A stretch of 64,000 nucleotides of DNA from Hypericum androsaemum (lineage: Eukaryota > Streptophyta > Magnoliopsida > Malpighiales > Hypericaceae), in NCBI GenBank assembly GCA_963995505.1, contig OZ023192.1, positions 7,733,001 to 7,797,000 on the forward strand, written 5' to 3'. This document shows, one piece after another, positions 38,701-50,282 of the stretch. Below the pieces are notes generated by a model. It had not been told where the DNA came from. It did not search any database and saw nothing but the letters and a program-made list of their open reading frames with translations. Every line of letters starts with the position of its first letter. Position 1 is the first letter of the stretch. A program made the position numbers and the translations under genes.

Positions 38701-39876
38701 TCGAAGCAGTGCCTAGAATATCGTTAAACATGATGCCACGTTTAACTATCTTTACCAATGTTGGAGTTGTCAAAGGTAAAAATGGTTTGATGCATAAGAA
38801 TTCCATGCAGGTTTACGCAACAGGTTTTCTGCCATATATAGGCAAGGGACTCCATTTCATCCTTCTCTCCTGGATGTATGCTTATTACTGTTTCGAGTAG
38901 GTGATGAATTGACTCGGAATTGTACTCCTTCCAATTGTAGTAATCACCGAAGTTTTTGCTAACCGTCCCTTTCCGTTCTTAATTTTCTTTTAGGTACAAA
39001 TGGAATTTGTCTGAAGTTGCTCTGGATAGAAGGCTGGATTTCTTTGAATCCAATTGGGCATTTTTTGCTGGTTTTGGTCAGTATATCAGTCTTACGCTTT
39101 GTGTGTTTTGACCCTATGTTGAGTAGAGAATACATGAGTTAAAGCAATAAGATGGTATGTTGAGTTCAGAGTAGAGAGTTCATAAACCCTTAGTTAGTTA
39201 TGTTACTCATCTTTCTGTATCTTGACATGTTCAATCTTTTTCTTTTGAATTTTCAGGAAGCCCATGTGTACTCGCCGTCTTTTTTTTCTCCCCCCTTGTG
39301 AGCTACGGTGTGATGGCAATTCTCTTTCCTATGGTATTTACATCCTTCCTTTTCAGATGCACTACCACCCCATCCACAATTTTTTTTTACTTTAGTAGAT
39401 ACTTAAGTGACAAACCTCGAAAGATCAGTCACATCAGCAAAGAGTTCTAAACCTACGTTGTATAATAGTGAAGAGGTGTGAAGCGACATGGTATCGAAGT
39501 GAAGTTTTCCCCAGTGCCTTTCTTTCTTGTTGCTTTTCTGTGTTAACAATGTTTCTTGCAGTTCGTTTTAACTGCCACAGCATCAGAGGCTGACCAACTT
39601 ATTTTCTCTCAAAGAAAAAAATGGGAGTGTGTGGGATTGAGAAGGCTTCCAATATTTACTGCAGCAGACACAGTATCGTAAGTTCTGTACTTTCTGCAAA
39701 ATGTTTTACCCGCCTAGATGTCGAGATGTAAAGTCAAGTTTAGTTATATTATGTAGAGACATGATTATCTCACAAGAATCACCATTTACTATGTACTTCT
39801 TCCCTCCAGGATGCGGATCTTGTCTCTTCTCCCCATGGAACATCAAGAGAAAAGGCAAGATGCAAAGACACACTAA
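35779..39876 (+). CDS. EI24: EI24 (etoposide-induced 2.4) homolog, membrane protein
   Basis: Eleven exons chain in frame with GT-AG borders: 35779-35900, 36070-36135, 36950-37100, 37920-37972, 38285-38419, 38542-38605, 38811-38896, 38994-39076, 39257-39333, 39562-39677 and 39810-39876. The product is about 339 residues. Family-typical stretches include KTKQASFLWFKGCTEACSLH, VVLKSIVIPTLLWILPEQCP, QLFYVLWFYPLYVFSFILSA, YNDIAKFGFAALGRN, MIGIGEQVYSVLLSFFFLEV, YIGKGLHFILLSWMYAYYCF, DRRLDFFESNWAFFAGFGSP, SYGVMAILFP and LPIFTAADTVSMRILSL. About six to eight membrane segments are expected. Animal EI24 is an ER protein linked to autophagy and apoptosis. The plant role is not well defined. The ATG at 35779 is the first in the open frame. 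The gene looks intact. Confidence 0.93.
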
Positions 39877-41115
39877 AGCTTTGGTGTGATGATTACACAA
39901 TGTGAATTATATCATCAGCTCCGAGCCCTAACACGAGGAGCGTCCTTTGAGCTGATATGCAGTGTGCCTCGGTTGCAAGATACACGTTAAGCTAAGAAGA
40001 CATCTCTTCCTTCTCACCGGTTACAATCAAGTTTTCAACGATCTTGTGCTCTGAGGTATCTGCTGTCGCTTGTTATGCCAAACCTGCATGTTCATCCGAA
40101 ATTCGCAGTGCGTGTTAATGTGTACAGTCACAATTTGATGTATATATTAGCGAGTATGATATCGGATACTGGATTTAAAGACTTGCAATAACAAACAAGC
40201 TATCATCGTGCAAAAATTGCCGGCCGGACTCCTATTTCACAAAAAAGTGTATCACTTCAATTTCTGGTTATATTTTTGCATGAATTTGTTGGGATTCTTG
40301 GTTTGTTGCTTTCATGGATTTTGCAGCTGTGATACTCATAATTTACAGTAACGATCCAACGAGTGTTCATAGAGGTTCATCTGGTATTCTAGTGATGGAG
40401 AAGCACAGTTTGTTGTATGAAATCGAGTTCGAGCCACTGAAAACGCAACAATGTTAAAGTTTTATCTGACTCAAATCTAGATTAGTTGGCTCATTGGATA
40501 TGCGGATATCAAAGTAGAATTGACATAGGCTTTTAAGTTTTTTACTTTTGGAGAGTTTTAACTTCCATCAACTTACTATTAGCATCGATGTTGATGGACA
40601 GAAGCAAGTATCTTATTAGAGGAAGATCTTGCTTTTGAAAAATTACACACTGAGCAGTAACTCAACTCATAAATAAAAGGAACAAATATCAAATCTCACA
40701 TTGTACAAGGGTGAAAAAGTACATTAGTGCAATGTAAAAAAAATCATGATCCTTTAACACATCATCTTTCTAATTAGCATCCACGCACTACGAATTGACA
40801 TTTTTTTAAATATGAAATTGACAATAATTTGATGTCTAACATATTAAAAAGTTAAAATATCTCAAAAAATAAAAATATATATCAGGAACCCAACGGCAAC
40901 GGATCATTTCCTACTTTCCTCGCTTCACTCATGCTCTCTATATTGGATGATCTATCAAACTGGTGTAGGGATCATAAATTTTTGCACAAGTCAAACCACG
41001 TGGTGGTACTTAAGAACATAGTGTTAAAGTGAATTATTTTTTAATAATAATTTAAATCGTAATCGTTTTTATGTTCTCAGTTTTCAAGTATGTATTTTTT
41101 TTTTTCAATTTGAAT
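39877..41115. other. EI24 3' UTR and intergenic DNA
   Basis: Probable 3' UTR to about 40200, then AT-rich DNA without a recognisable gene or repeat. Confidence 0.4.
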
Positions 41116-41504
41116 TTACCTTTCGTGATAATTATTAATATTTTTTACACAAATAATATTTTCATTGCAAGAGAGGGAATGAAAAGGGAGGACCTTGCAC
41201 AACTGAACTTCTACCTCAGATTGTAGGCTGTCAATCGCGCTGGTATATGCAGCCACCTCTAAAGTCAACATCAAACGGCTGTGACATCTCATCTTTTGTT
41301 TCAAGAAAGGGACCAACTCCATTGATACATACATGTTGAAGGCCAAGAGTCTAGCCGACCAGTAGTCTGCACTTGGTCGAGCACGTCTTGAATGGACTCC
41401 TTGAGGAGTTCCGCCCATTTGTGCGTAATATCGAGAGCCGTCCCGATTCGGTTCATCTTGAACATCTTCACGCCCAGCTCCTCAGTGAGGAGATGAATCT
41501 CCAA
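41116..41504 (-). pseudogene. Unidentified coding-like fragment
   Basis: On the minus strand, 41504-41360 reads as a regular amphipathic helix-rich stretch (IHLLTEELGVKMFKMNRIG, then DITHKWAELLKESIQDVL). Further open sequence continues in a second frame to about 41160 (CHSRLMLTLEVAAYTSAID). The two parts are joined only with a frameshift. Codon-like composition differs from the AT-rich surroundings. The family is not recognised. It may be an exon captured by, or left next to, the copia wreck that follows. Confidence 0.35.
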
Positions 41505-41517
41505 TGCTGCACGTCAG

Positions 41518-43500
41518 TTGTTGTTGACTTTATGTCATGATTCGGTTCATAACAATTGTGATTTTGGCCATCTCGTGCTTAATTGCTCTTCAACTAGCCT
41601 TTCAGGTTGTCCACAGGTTCACCACGCCTCCTCTCCGCGGGACTCTGACTGGATATCAGATTCTGGAACCACTCACCACCTTACTTCGAAACTTGGCAGC
41701 CTAGCTATACACTTCGAGTACACCGACCCAGATGAAGTCACTTTTGGTAATGGCCAGACATCACCTATTTCCTCCACTTGTCGTATTTCTTTTTTGTTGT
41801 CTAAATCTTGTCTCCTTGTCTAATGTCTTACATGTTTCTCATACTAATCATACTTTTTGTCTCCTTAAGTGCTTTGACTCGTGATAACCCTGTCATTGTT
41901 GAGTTTTTTTGTGTGATTCTTTTTGTGTAAAACGCCAGATTACAAAGGAGGTGCTACATCAAGGTCGGAATAATAATGGACTACATTCCATTCCAGTTCG
42001 TTCTCATCAGCCTCAAGCCCATTTTTTCTCTGTTTCTTCCTTGGATGTGTGGCATCAGTGTCTCGACCATGCTGGCATGTCTGTCGTCAAGGCTACACTT
42101 CGTTCGCAGACGATTCATTTTTGCTCGTCCTATTAAAAGTTTCCAATTTGATTAGGGTGGGAAAGTCCTCAACAAATACTTATCTGATAATAGTATTGAA
42201 CATAGTATATTTTTCCCTTATACTTCTGAACAGAATGGGTGTGCTGAACATAAACATGTACACATTGTGAAAACTGGCCTAACTATTTTGCATCATGTGG
42301 CAATCCCTCTTAAGTACTGGTCTTTTTTTTAATCCACTGCATACTTAATTAATTGGCCCCTACAAATATATTGCATAATATATCATCTTATGCAAAATTG
42401 TTTTGCGATACTCCATCTTTATCAGATTTACATGTGATTGACTGTCTTCGCTGTCTTTGGCTTCGCCCACTGACGAAAAATAAACTGTAGCCCCGTTCGA
42501 CACCCATTGTTTTCTTGGGTTACAACAAGTAGCATAAGGATTATGATGCATCGATCTAGTTACTTCTCGTATCTATATTTTTGTCATGTCATTTTTTATG
42601 AGCCTATCTTTCTATTTCAGGATCTGAAATTTATGGTTTCCCGTGTTCCGGTATCTAGTATCCCTGAGACCTCTCCCGTTATAGTGGTGGACCATTTTGA
42701 ACTTTTTCAAGTCCAACATAATTCGGCCCAGCCCACCCCTGATCCACCGAGTATCATGCCTGCCTTTTGACTTTCACAAGAATGCCATCTGATATAACGT
42801 CTGGTCATCTGAAACTTTGCCTTTCGGCCCACAATGCCCAACAGGCTCCTTAGGCTACTTCTCTGATGGGCCTCAGTCTTTGCTCAACCCCTCTCCAATC
42901 AAAGTGTACAGTTGCTGGCCCAAGAAAGTATCTGATGTCGTGCCACAACCATTCGAGATTTTTATTCCAGCTGATGCCCCTCCACCCTCGACCCAACATC
43001 ATCCAATGAAGACCAGATCTCAGACGAAGACAGTCCCACCGTAACCCAATGTGGCCGTCATCCCAGACCCACCAACGTGCCACTCTAAGGCACTCAAAGA
43101 TCCAAAGTGGCAAGCAACCATGACTGAGGAAACAAACACCCTCATTCATAACAAAACTTGGGTTCTTATTCCACCCAATCCCCAATATAATGTCCTCAGG
43201 AATAAAGGATCTTCAGGGTATATCACCACGTAGATGGCTCTATTGTTCGATATAAGGCACAGTTGGTTGCCAAGGGGTACCAACAACAACGTTCTAGTAT
43301 TGATTTCAATGAGATGTACCAGTGATCAAGCCTACCATCGTGCGATTTATCTTACCTCTTGTCGTCGCTGGTAATTGGCATATTCTCCAGCTAAATGTCT
43401 GAAATGCATTCCTCCATCGGTCTCTCTTAAAATAAGTAGCTATGTAGCAGTCTCCAAGATTTTTTGATCATGTATCTCTTCACAATCGCCATCTACTCTT
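41518..43500 (+). pseudogene. Decayed Ty1/copia polyprotein remnants
   Basis: Scattered copia signatures on the plus strand: protease neighbourhood DWISDSGTTHHLTSK (about 41645-41690), GAG-pre-integrase VWHQCLDHAGMSVVKATL (about 42045-42100), and the region before RT (KALKDPKWQATMTEETNTLI, WVLIPPNPQ, then YKAQLVAKGYQQQ, about 43080-43280). Frames are broken throughout, and no LTRs could be assigned. A TRIM element interrupts the 3' side at 43502. Confidence 0.75.
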
Positions 43501-43501
43501 T

Positions 43502-43833
43502 TGTTGAGAATCTCATATCGGTTAAACCACGAGTTTATAAGTGTGGAAAATCTACCAACCCATTGCCTTAATGTTTCTAGTTGGATATGGAGATTCTAAC
43601 ATGGTATCAGAGCGGGTTGATCCCGTGCCCATTGTTGTGCTCACACGACCCCCATTTCTCGCACGTTGACGAAGTCAAAACTAGTGCAATCTTTGACCCG
43701 ATGGGTCTCGTTTGAGGGAGCTTGTTGAGAATCTCACATCAGTTAAAGCACGAGTGGGGTACAAGTTTATAAGTGTGAAAATTTTACTAACCCATTGGCT
43801 TAAGGTTTTGGGTTGGATATGGAGATTCTAACA
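43502..43833 (+). mobile_element. TRIM element
   Basis: LTR1 at 43502-43601 and LTR2 at 43723-43833 both start TGTTGAGAATCTCA and end GGAGATTCTAACA. LTR2 carries an extra ~11 bp. The primer site TGGTATCAGAGC directly follows LTR1 (43602-43613). The purine tract GTTTGAGGGAGC precedes LTR2. The target duplication TCTTT lies at 43497-43501 and 43834-43838. It is related to the HISN1 intron TRIM in layout and ends but clearly diverged. Confidence 0.92.
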
Positions 43834-44594
43834 TCTTTCCTACTTCAATCCTTGCCCGCCTACAACAACTGCCTCTACCCCACCAAGCCCCTCCATCACC
43901 CAACTCCTCCCCTAATATCTCCCCCTGGGTGAAGCTTCCCATTTCTTTCTCCTCTACCTTACTCTAGCGCCGCCTTTGTCTTCCCCTTCACGGCCGGGAC
44001 CCAGGGGACCTCGGATCCAGGTGCCGCCTTCATCTTCAGATGATCTAGGTCACTGACTTCAGGGGCTCGGGTTTTAAGTGCCCAAGTTTTCAGATGTAGC
44101 CCATCGCTCTTTCATCGCCTTTCGCTTCGACCGTCACTTCTCACAGATCGGTCATCGCTCGCGTGAGGCTTAGTCGCTTGACACAACCGATTGCCGCTTG
44201 TCACAACCACTTGCATGGACAATCGCTCCGGTGACCGTTTAGGGATAAGTTTTGCCTTCGCTCGACCCCTCATCCTTGCATTCGCTCGAGCCTAACCGAA
44301 GTCTTAGGGATAAGTTTTGCACTACCTCGACACTCTGTCTCGGCCCTGTCGCCACCCTCCTAGACATGTCCGAACAAGCGCCGAGCTAGAGTCGGTCGCG
44401 ATTGGAGATCGGAGGGACTAGTCACTGTACACTACCCATCTGATCTACTATTTTGATTATTGCTTTCTTTATTTTGTGTCTTTGATTTTTTATGTTTTGT
44501 TGGCTTGATCTACCCATCTGGTCTAATGTATATGTTGACTGTTGTGTTTAATCTGTTAATGCTAGTTGCTAAATTTTTTTGGGTAGGATTCGTC
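43834..44594. other. Intergenic, C-rich then T-rich, no gene recognised
   Basis: 43840-44400 is unusually C-rich with CGCTC-rich words. The phrase TTAGGGATAAGTTTTGC occurs twice (about 44239 and 44305). It could be further retroelement sequence. Nothing is firm. Confidence 0.35.
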
Positions 44595-44716
44595 CGACCT
44601 TTATTCTCATCTGTATGCATATCATATGCATCACAGTGTTCTTTATCTTCAAGAGCGACCTTTGTACTCATCTGTATGCATATCATATGCATCACAGTGT
44701 TCCTTAGCACAAAGTT
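44595..44716. repeat. 61-bp tandem duplication with an ATGCATATCATATGCAT core
   Basis: Two near-identical copies start at CGACCTTT (44595 and 44656). Each carries the near-palindrome GTATGCATATCATATGCATC, and a third partial copy of the core follows at about 44716. Confidence 0.8.
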
Positions 44717-45865
44717 GCATATGATATGTAACTCAATGCTTGGTAGCTGACATTTTGGTCGGAAGTTATCCGATTATGTCTTTGTTAGCCCTTGAAGAGT
44801 ATAACCAAGATAACCAACTTTACCACATGATAGTGTGTTTCCATCGCATTAGTGGTACAATAAAAATTCTATCTTTATATTTTCTAGTGTTATGTCTATT
44901 GCACTTTTCTCTTATGTTATAAAAATATAATAAAATTTGAACATATTCTTTTTATTAACGGCTTAGTTCTATTTTTAAGAAATAGTTTATTTTTAACCTA
45001 TGTCACATTAATACTTTGATTTACTTTCCATAATTATATATCTTAGTCATTTAATTAATTAATTAGTCATAAATCCACTTGACACATTTTTATTGGTAGG
45101 TACATACCAAGTTACCAAATAACTTGGTATAAAGAGATCATCATAGAATTTCTATGCTTCCTTTCCAACAAAAAATATAATCCGCTTCCTTAATGGAAGG
45201 TTCTAAACCATATTCTTAAAAAAGTAAACTTATAAAAGAAAAGGACTACTATTATAATTTAAAAATAGGATAAATCTCCCATTTGTATTTGATAATTTAA
45301 AAGAATGCGTCTCTTTTACGATCATGTATCCAACTCCAGAAGTACACTACAAACCATTGAGAAAACGAATTAAAATAATTTTTCGAATGGCGTTTTATTG
45401 ACAGAATCTTAAATGCCTTTCAATTAGGTAGGTCTCTCCAAGTCCAACCCTCTAAACTAGTTTCACCCTCGCCCACTGTTGGCAAAAAAAAAAAACTCAT
45501 CGCAGAAGAATACAAGAGTCAATCCCAAACAAAAAGACCAAACCAAGCCCACCCGCACGCTCTCTCTTTGGACAAAACCGAGTAACAATGGCCAGGCCTC
45601 GGGTTAAACTCACTAATACAAAAAAAACTATTAAAAATATATGTTTGATATTATTAAAAACTTATAACAACAGAAGGTCCAAGAGAGAGGATTTTAAACC
45701 TTTGTTTAATGCATCAATAATTTTATGACACCCAACCCAACCCAGGTGTGGTATAACTTTGAAGGAAATAAAATAGAAATATGAACTAAGTGCAGATAAA
45801 AGAAAGAGAGAGAGAGAGAGCCCACCCTCAACCCCACCCACCTTCAACTCCCCCAAGTCCCAACA
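44717..45865 (+). promoter_or_regulatory. TCP gene upstream region
   Basis: AT-rich DNA with no other gene. A (GA)n tract at 45807-45821 lies in the probable leader, 45 bp before the ATG. Confidence 0.45.
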
Positions 45866-47095
45866 ATGGAACTCACAAGTCTCCAACAAGACAACAACAG
45901 TACTAAGAAGCTCCCTTTTCCCCATCCCTCAACAACCCAGCAAGCTCCTTCCTTGGCTATTAGGTCAAACCCTCCTTCTTCCCCCTCCTCGTCCTCCTCC
46001 CCCTCGGCCTCCCCCTCCGTCGACGCCTCCCTCGCCATCTCCACCACCAGATCTGCCCAGAAGCGCTCCACCAAGGACCGCCACACCAAGGTCGATGGCC
46101 GCGGCCGGAGGATTAGGATGCCCGCCGCCTGCGCCGCCCGCGTCTTCCAGCTCACCAGGGAGCTCGGCCACAAGTCCGACGGCGAGACCATCGAGTGGCT
46201 CCTCCACCAGGCCGAGCCCGCGATCGTCGCTGCCACCGGGACGGGGACCATCCCGGCCAACTTCTCCAGCTTGAACGTCTCCGTCAGGAGCAGCGGGTCC
46301 ACCCTCTCCGCGCCTTCCACCAAGTCGGGCTATTACCACCCTCAGTACGAAGAAGAAGGGTTCGCCCAGACGGCCGCCTTTCTAGGGTTTCATGGCCAGA
46401 TAGCCGAGGCCCTGCCCGGGAGCGGGAGCGGAGATCATTACGGGCGGAAGAGGTACAGGGAGGATTTGTTTAAGGAGGACGATGGAGGGCGGTCCGAGGG
46501 CGAGAGCGAGGGTGGCAGTGGTGGTAAAGGGTTTAAGGAGGATTCTTCTGGGGTGATTAGGCATTCCAATGCCCTGCCTGGCCCTGCAATGTGGGCTGCA
46601 CCACCGCCCGGAGGGCCGGGTACTGGTGGTGCTAACAGCACCTTCTGGATGCTGCCAGTGACTGCAGGAGGAGGGAGCGGATCCGGGTCTGTGCCGGGAT
46701 TATCTCAGGGTACTACTACCCAAATGTGGCCTTTCCCTCCTCCTCCTCCTGCTGCTGCAAGTTCGGGTGGGCAAGCTCCACTTCACATTGTTCCGAGATT
46801 CACCAATGTTGAGCTATTCCAGAGTGCCCGAGGGGGAGGGGGTTCCCTGCAATTGGGGTCGCTGTTGATGCATCAGCAGCAGCGGCAACAACCGCAGCAG
46901 CATCATCATCATCAGCTCGGGTTGGGCATGCCAGAGTCCAATTTGGGGATGTTGGCTGCTCTTAATGCTTACTCTAGAGGTGGTTTAGGTGAGACTTCTG
47001 AGCAGAACAACAACCGATTGGATCAGCAACATCATCACAATGAGCAATCTCAGGGTTCCCAAAGCGGAGATGATCAACAAAATAGCTCCCAGTGA
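45866..47095 (+). CDS. Class I TCP transcription factor
   Basis: Single-exon, 409 residues. The TCP domain spans about residues 69-123: basic region [17 protein letters not shown], helix [17 protein letters not shown], loop, helix [15 protein letters not shown]. The class I (PCF) form is shown by the short basic region. A conserved tail follows ([18 protein letters not shown]). The rest is low complexity: Ser-rich N terminus, Gly/Pro-rich middle, and Gln/His-rich C terminus with a HHHH run. The overall layout fits the TCP8/TCP14 group, but I cannot choose between them. It is expected to be nuclear, binding GGNCCCAC-like sites and promoting cell proliferation. The exon is far richer in GC than its flanks, as is common for intronless plant regulators. 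Confidence 0.95.
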   Translation: MELTSLQQDNNSTKKLPFPHPSTTQQAPSLAIRSNPPSSPSSSSSPSASPSVDASLAISTTRSAQKRSTKDRHTKVDGRGRRIRMPAACAARVFQLTRELGHKSDGETIEWLLHQAEPAIVAATGTGTIPANFSSLNVSVRSSGSTLSAPSTKSGYYHPQYEEEGFAQTAAFLGFHGQIAEALPGSGSGDHYGRKRYREDLFKEDDGGRSEGESEGGSGGKGFKEDSSGVIRHSNALPGPAMWAAPPPGGPGTGGANSTFWMLPVTAGGGSGSGSVPGLSQGTTTQMWPFPPPPPAAASSGGQAPLHIVPRFTNVELFQSARGGGGSLQLGSLLMHQQQRQQPQQHHHHQLGLGMPESNLGMLAALNAYSRGGLGETSEQNNNRLDQQHHHNEQSQGSQSGDDQQNSSQ

Positions 47096-47764
47096 CAGCA
47101 TTTTCATGGTTGATTAGTTGCTTGCTCTTGGTGTACCCCACAGTGATGGTTTGATTTGGTTCCTCCTTTCCCATTTGTTTGGTTTTACATTTCATTGCGA
47201 GAATCACGGCTGGGAGCTCGAGATTGAGGGTTTAGCTACTTGAAGATCTCGGAATAGGATGCACAGCATAGCACGGATTAAGTTACTGCTGGGTTTCTCA
47301 ATGTCTGCTCTGACTGTGTCGATTGGTGATGAAAATTCTTTTAGATCCTCGTTGAGGAGTTTGAGTGAGTGTTGATTTGTTAGTTTTGTCCCGGGGGGGG
47401 CAAAAGAAATGGAATAGAGGGCCTTTGTTTGTATAGGAGGAGGAGGAGGAGGAGGATACCATTCTGTTTGTGTGTTATGTAATATAATTATGATTACTTC
47501 CATTTTTGTCATCCATGTCTTCTTATGTTACCGTTAAAAACTGTACTTCTCCATCGCATCCTTCCTTCGTTATGTCATAGTGGTGTGTGGATGGATAAGA
47601 GGTGTTAGATGACCGTCTCCAGCTGCTATAGTTCCAAAATTTTCACCAAGTATAATCGATATCATCATAACATATGGTGCTAACTGCTACATATGGAAGC
47701 CCAAAATGTCCGAAATTCGGATCCAATCAGCTTGATTAACTGTCCTAATTAAATAATGGTGCGA
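47096..47764 (+). other. TCP 3' UTR and flank
   Basis: Probable 3' UTR to about 47510, with a G run (47393-47400) and a (GGA)n repeat at 47436-47455. No other gene was seen. Confidence 0.45.
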
Positions 47765-48462
47765 CTATAACAACAAAACTCTCCGTCATATTCATTGCCC
47801 AATCCCAACCAACTACTCGGAATATTGTCCTTGCGGGCTTTAGATTGGGTACGGAGTGAAGGAATTGATTCCGAACGGTTTAGAGTGAAGGGGAACCACA
47901 GCGACAAGCGCAGGTATGTGATAATGGCAAGCGCAGTTATGTGATAATGACATTTGTTTTAGTGAAAATGGCAAGTCCCCGTTGATGATAATGGCACGCG
48001 TAGTTTTTTTTCATTTTGGTCCCCCGTATTTTAGCATTTTTGCAAAAAGGTCAGGTATGCACAGTTATGTGATAATGACATTTGTATCCGGCCTGTGTTT
48101 GTGCATGGCTTTTTTTATTTTGGTCCCCATGTTTTAGCACGTTTGCAAAAAAGTCTCCGCGTGTCTTCATTCCAAACGGTTCGCAATAGTGGTATTCCGT
48201 ACCCACTCCAACCCCGTCCTTGCGTACGTGCACACTGTAGGTTCTATAATTTAAACGGGACAATTTTATTTTTAATCCTGTTTTACGAGCGATTTAATCC
48301 GAAATTCTGTTAAATAGATACAAGTCGTTTAACATTACGACCAATTTCCATTAATAGCCTTTTGTGTTCACCGAACCGGTGGGTTCGATGATTTTCTTTT
48401 GATCGAGTCCAATAAAGTTTGAGGAATTCCAAGGAAGTTGACTCTGTCCATGATTTTTTAAG
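47765..48462. repeat. Dispersed repeat, copy A (left part), interrupted by MULEs
   Basis: Pieces match 63115-63320: near 47775-47815 (CATTGCCCAATCCCAACCAA against CTTGCCCAATACCCACCAAT), 48235-48260 (CTGTAGGTTCTATAA) and 48375-48450 (CGAACCGGTGGGTT, CGAGTCCAATAAAGTTT). The match resumes after the MULE nest at 59437-59515. Inside lies a ~128-bp tandem duplication (about 47933-48160) marked by CAGTTATGTGATAATGACAT at 47934 and 48062. Confidence 0.7.
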
Positions 48463-49527
48463 GGGAAATTACTCCTAGGCTCTTAATGTTTGATATATTC
48501 GGTGCTCGCCCCCATATTCTGGTAATCGATTAAAAATTCTCCGATGTTTGATTTTATTATACTTTAGGGCCCCTCGCTGATGTCAGCAGTCAAAATATTA
48601 TTATTTCATTACTGAAATGACCATTATACTCCTAAGTTGTCTTCTCCGATCCATCCCCTCCATCTTTGACAACGACTCAGACATCCCCGGCAACCCATCT
48701 TCAACGGTGACCCAGACATCTCCGGCAACCCATCTTCAACGGTGACCCAGACATCTCCGGCAACCCATCTCCATTGTCCTCCTTCTTGTGGGTCCCGACG
48801 ATGACGGTCCCGATGATGACGAAGCTGGTGCTGGGACACCTGGACGATGTGGCTCCCGATGACGACGGTCCTGATGACGACGCCATTTTCTAAAAAACTG
48901 CTACCGTCACCGAACCACCATCTACTCCACCGAAAGCTCCACGTTGTTCGGGAGCTTCAAATCTGGAGAAGGAAAGCTCCAGCGATGGTGACGACGATGA
49001 GAATCATCAAAGATGACGAGGTCGTGGTCAAAGCTATGCGGAACAAAATGCAACTTCCCAAACCTCTTCCCCAACCAAGATCCAGACCCAGGGCGCCTCC
49101 AAGCTGTACAAAAAATACCCCTCGACATGGTCGTCAAGAACTTCCAGAAGAAAGACAGTATCTTGGGACGAATTTTGGATTGTCGTGGAGCTTGGGATTG
49201 ACGGAGATTTATAGGGGCTATCGTGGAGCTTGGGATTATTCTCGTCGATGAAGAAACCATCGTCGACGTCACCTTCTTCATCGACCAAAAGCAGCGGTAG
49301 TGGTCGGCCCCGAAGTTTTTGATTGGTGAAGGAAAAGAGGAAATTCATGAATTTTTTTTATTAAGGGTAGAAAAGTCATTTCTATGAAAAATTGATTGAT
49401 GACATCAGCGAGGGGCCCTAGAGTATAATAAAACCAAACCTCAGAAAATTTTTAATCGATTACCGGAATATAAAAAGGCGAGCACCGAATATACTAAACA
49501 CTAGGGACCTGACAATAATTTTTAATC
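48463..49527. mobile_element. Non-autonomous Mutator-like element with ~130-bp inverted ends
   Basis: The inverted terminal regions are 48463-48595 and 49393-49527. They share ATATTCGGTGCTCGCC, GTAATCGATTAAAAAT and TAGGGCCCCTCGCTGATGTC. An 8-bp target duplication TTTTTAAG lies at 48455-48462 and 49528-49535. Long inverted ends plus an 8-bp duplication indicate the Mutator superfamily. The interior holds a ~50-bp repeat (GACATCTCCGGCAACCCATC, about 48680-48770). It also has higher-GC sequence open in several frames, which might be captured gene sequence (Pack-MULE), but no protein is recognised. Confidence 0.85.
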
Positions 49528-49537
49528 TTTTTAAGCT

Positions 49538-49720
49538 GGGTTTTTTTTCTGAATGGTGTTACTATTCACCATTTTTTGTGAAAAAAGTATCCGATTTGAA
49601 AGTATTGCGGGGACGGTGTCCACGTGGCACGGACGTCGAAAAAAGTCGGATCTTGGACCAAGATCCGACTTTTTTTGTCGGATGACCAAGATCCGACCGT
49701 TTTTGTCGGATGACCAAGAT
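49538..49720 (+). repeat. Left terminal inverted repeat of the 9.9-kb MULE
   Basis: Starts GGGTTTTTTTTCTGAATGG, then TGCGGGGACGGTGTCCACGT. A near-perfect palindromic unit follows, AGTCGGATCTTGG/ACCAAGATCCGACTT, repeated with GTCGGATGACCAAGATCC. The same order is found inverted at 59250-59436. Confidence 0.93.
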
Positions 49721-49859
49721 CCGACTTTTTTTGTCGGCTCTTGGTCGATAATCCTATCCAATTTCCGAAGGATATCGAGATCCAACTATAACAAGATCCA
49801 ACAAAAAAAGTCGGATTTCGGTCGGTATAAACACCAAAATCTGACTTTTTCCGTCGCTC

Positions 49860-50135
49860 ACACTCCCGTCCCCGACATCGCCTTCCCGTCTGTCCCGCTC
49901 TGCTCGCCGCTCCCCGCTCCTGCTCGCCGCTCCCGCTCCCCGCTCCCGCTCCCCGCCCCCGCCCCCGCTCCCCGCCCCTGCTCCCCGCTCCCCGCCCCCC
50001 ACCCCCGCTCCCTGCTCCCCGCTCCCCGCTCCCCGATCCCCGCCCCCGCTCCCGCTCGCCGCTCGCCGCTCCCGCTCGCCGCTCGCCGCTCCCGCTCGCC
50101 GGCTCGCCGCCTCTCGGTCCGGCCCCCGACGCCGT
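49860..50135. repeat. GC-rich low-complexity block
   Basis: About 270 bp composed almost wholly of CCCGCTC/GCTCGCC words. It is open in several frames only because of composition. It is a sharp contrast to the AT-rich surroundings. Confidence 0.85.
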
Positions 50136-50144
50136 ATTAGGTAA

Positions 50145-50265
50145 AATTTTTAATTAGTTAATTGTGAATGTTAGTTAATTGATAAATTGGTGATGTTAGT
50201 TAATTGGTTAATTGTTGATGTTAGTTAATTGGTTAATTGTTGATGTTGGTTAATTGTAATTTGTA
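50145..50265. repeat. ~29-bp TTAATTG repeats
   Basis: Four to five copies of GATGTTAGTTAATTGGTTAA-like units lie directly after the GC-rich block. Confidence 0.8.
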
Positions 50266-50282
50266 GATAATTGGTTAAAAAA

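Noticed and set aside
45844..46641. Long minus-strand and alternate-frame ORFs over the TCP gene
   Set aside because: Shadows of the GC-rich TCP exon. The TCP domain is in the plus frame starting at 45866.
49553..50140. 195-codon plus-strand frame at the MULE left end
   Set aside because: It runs through the inverted repeat and the CCCGCTC low-complexity block and has no domain.
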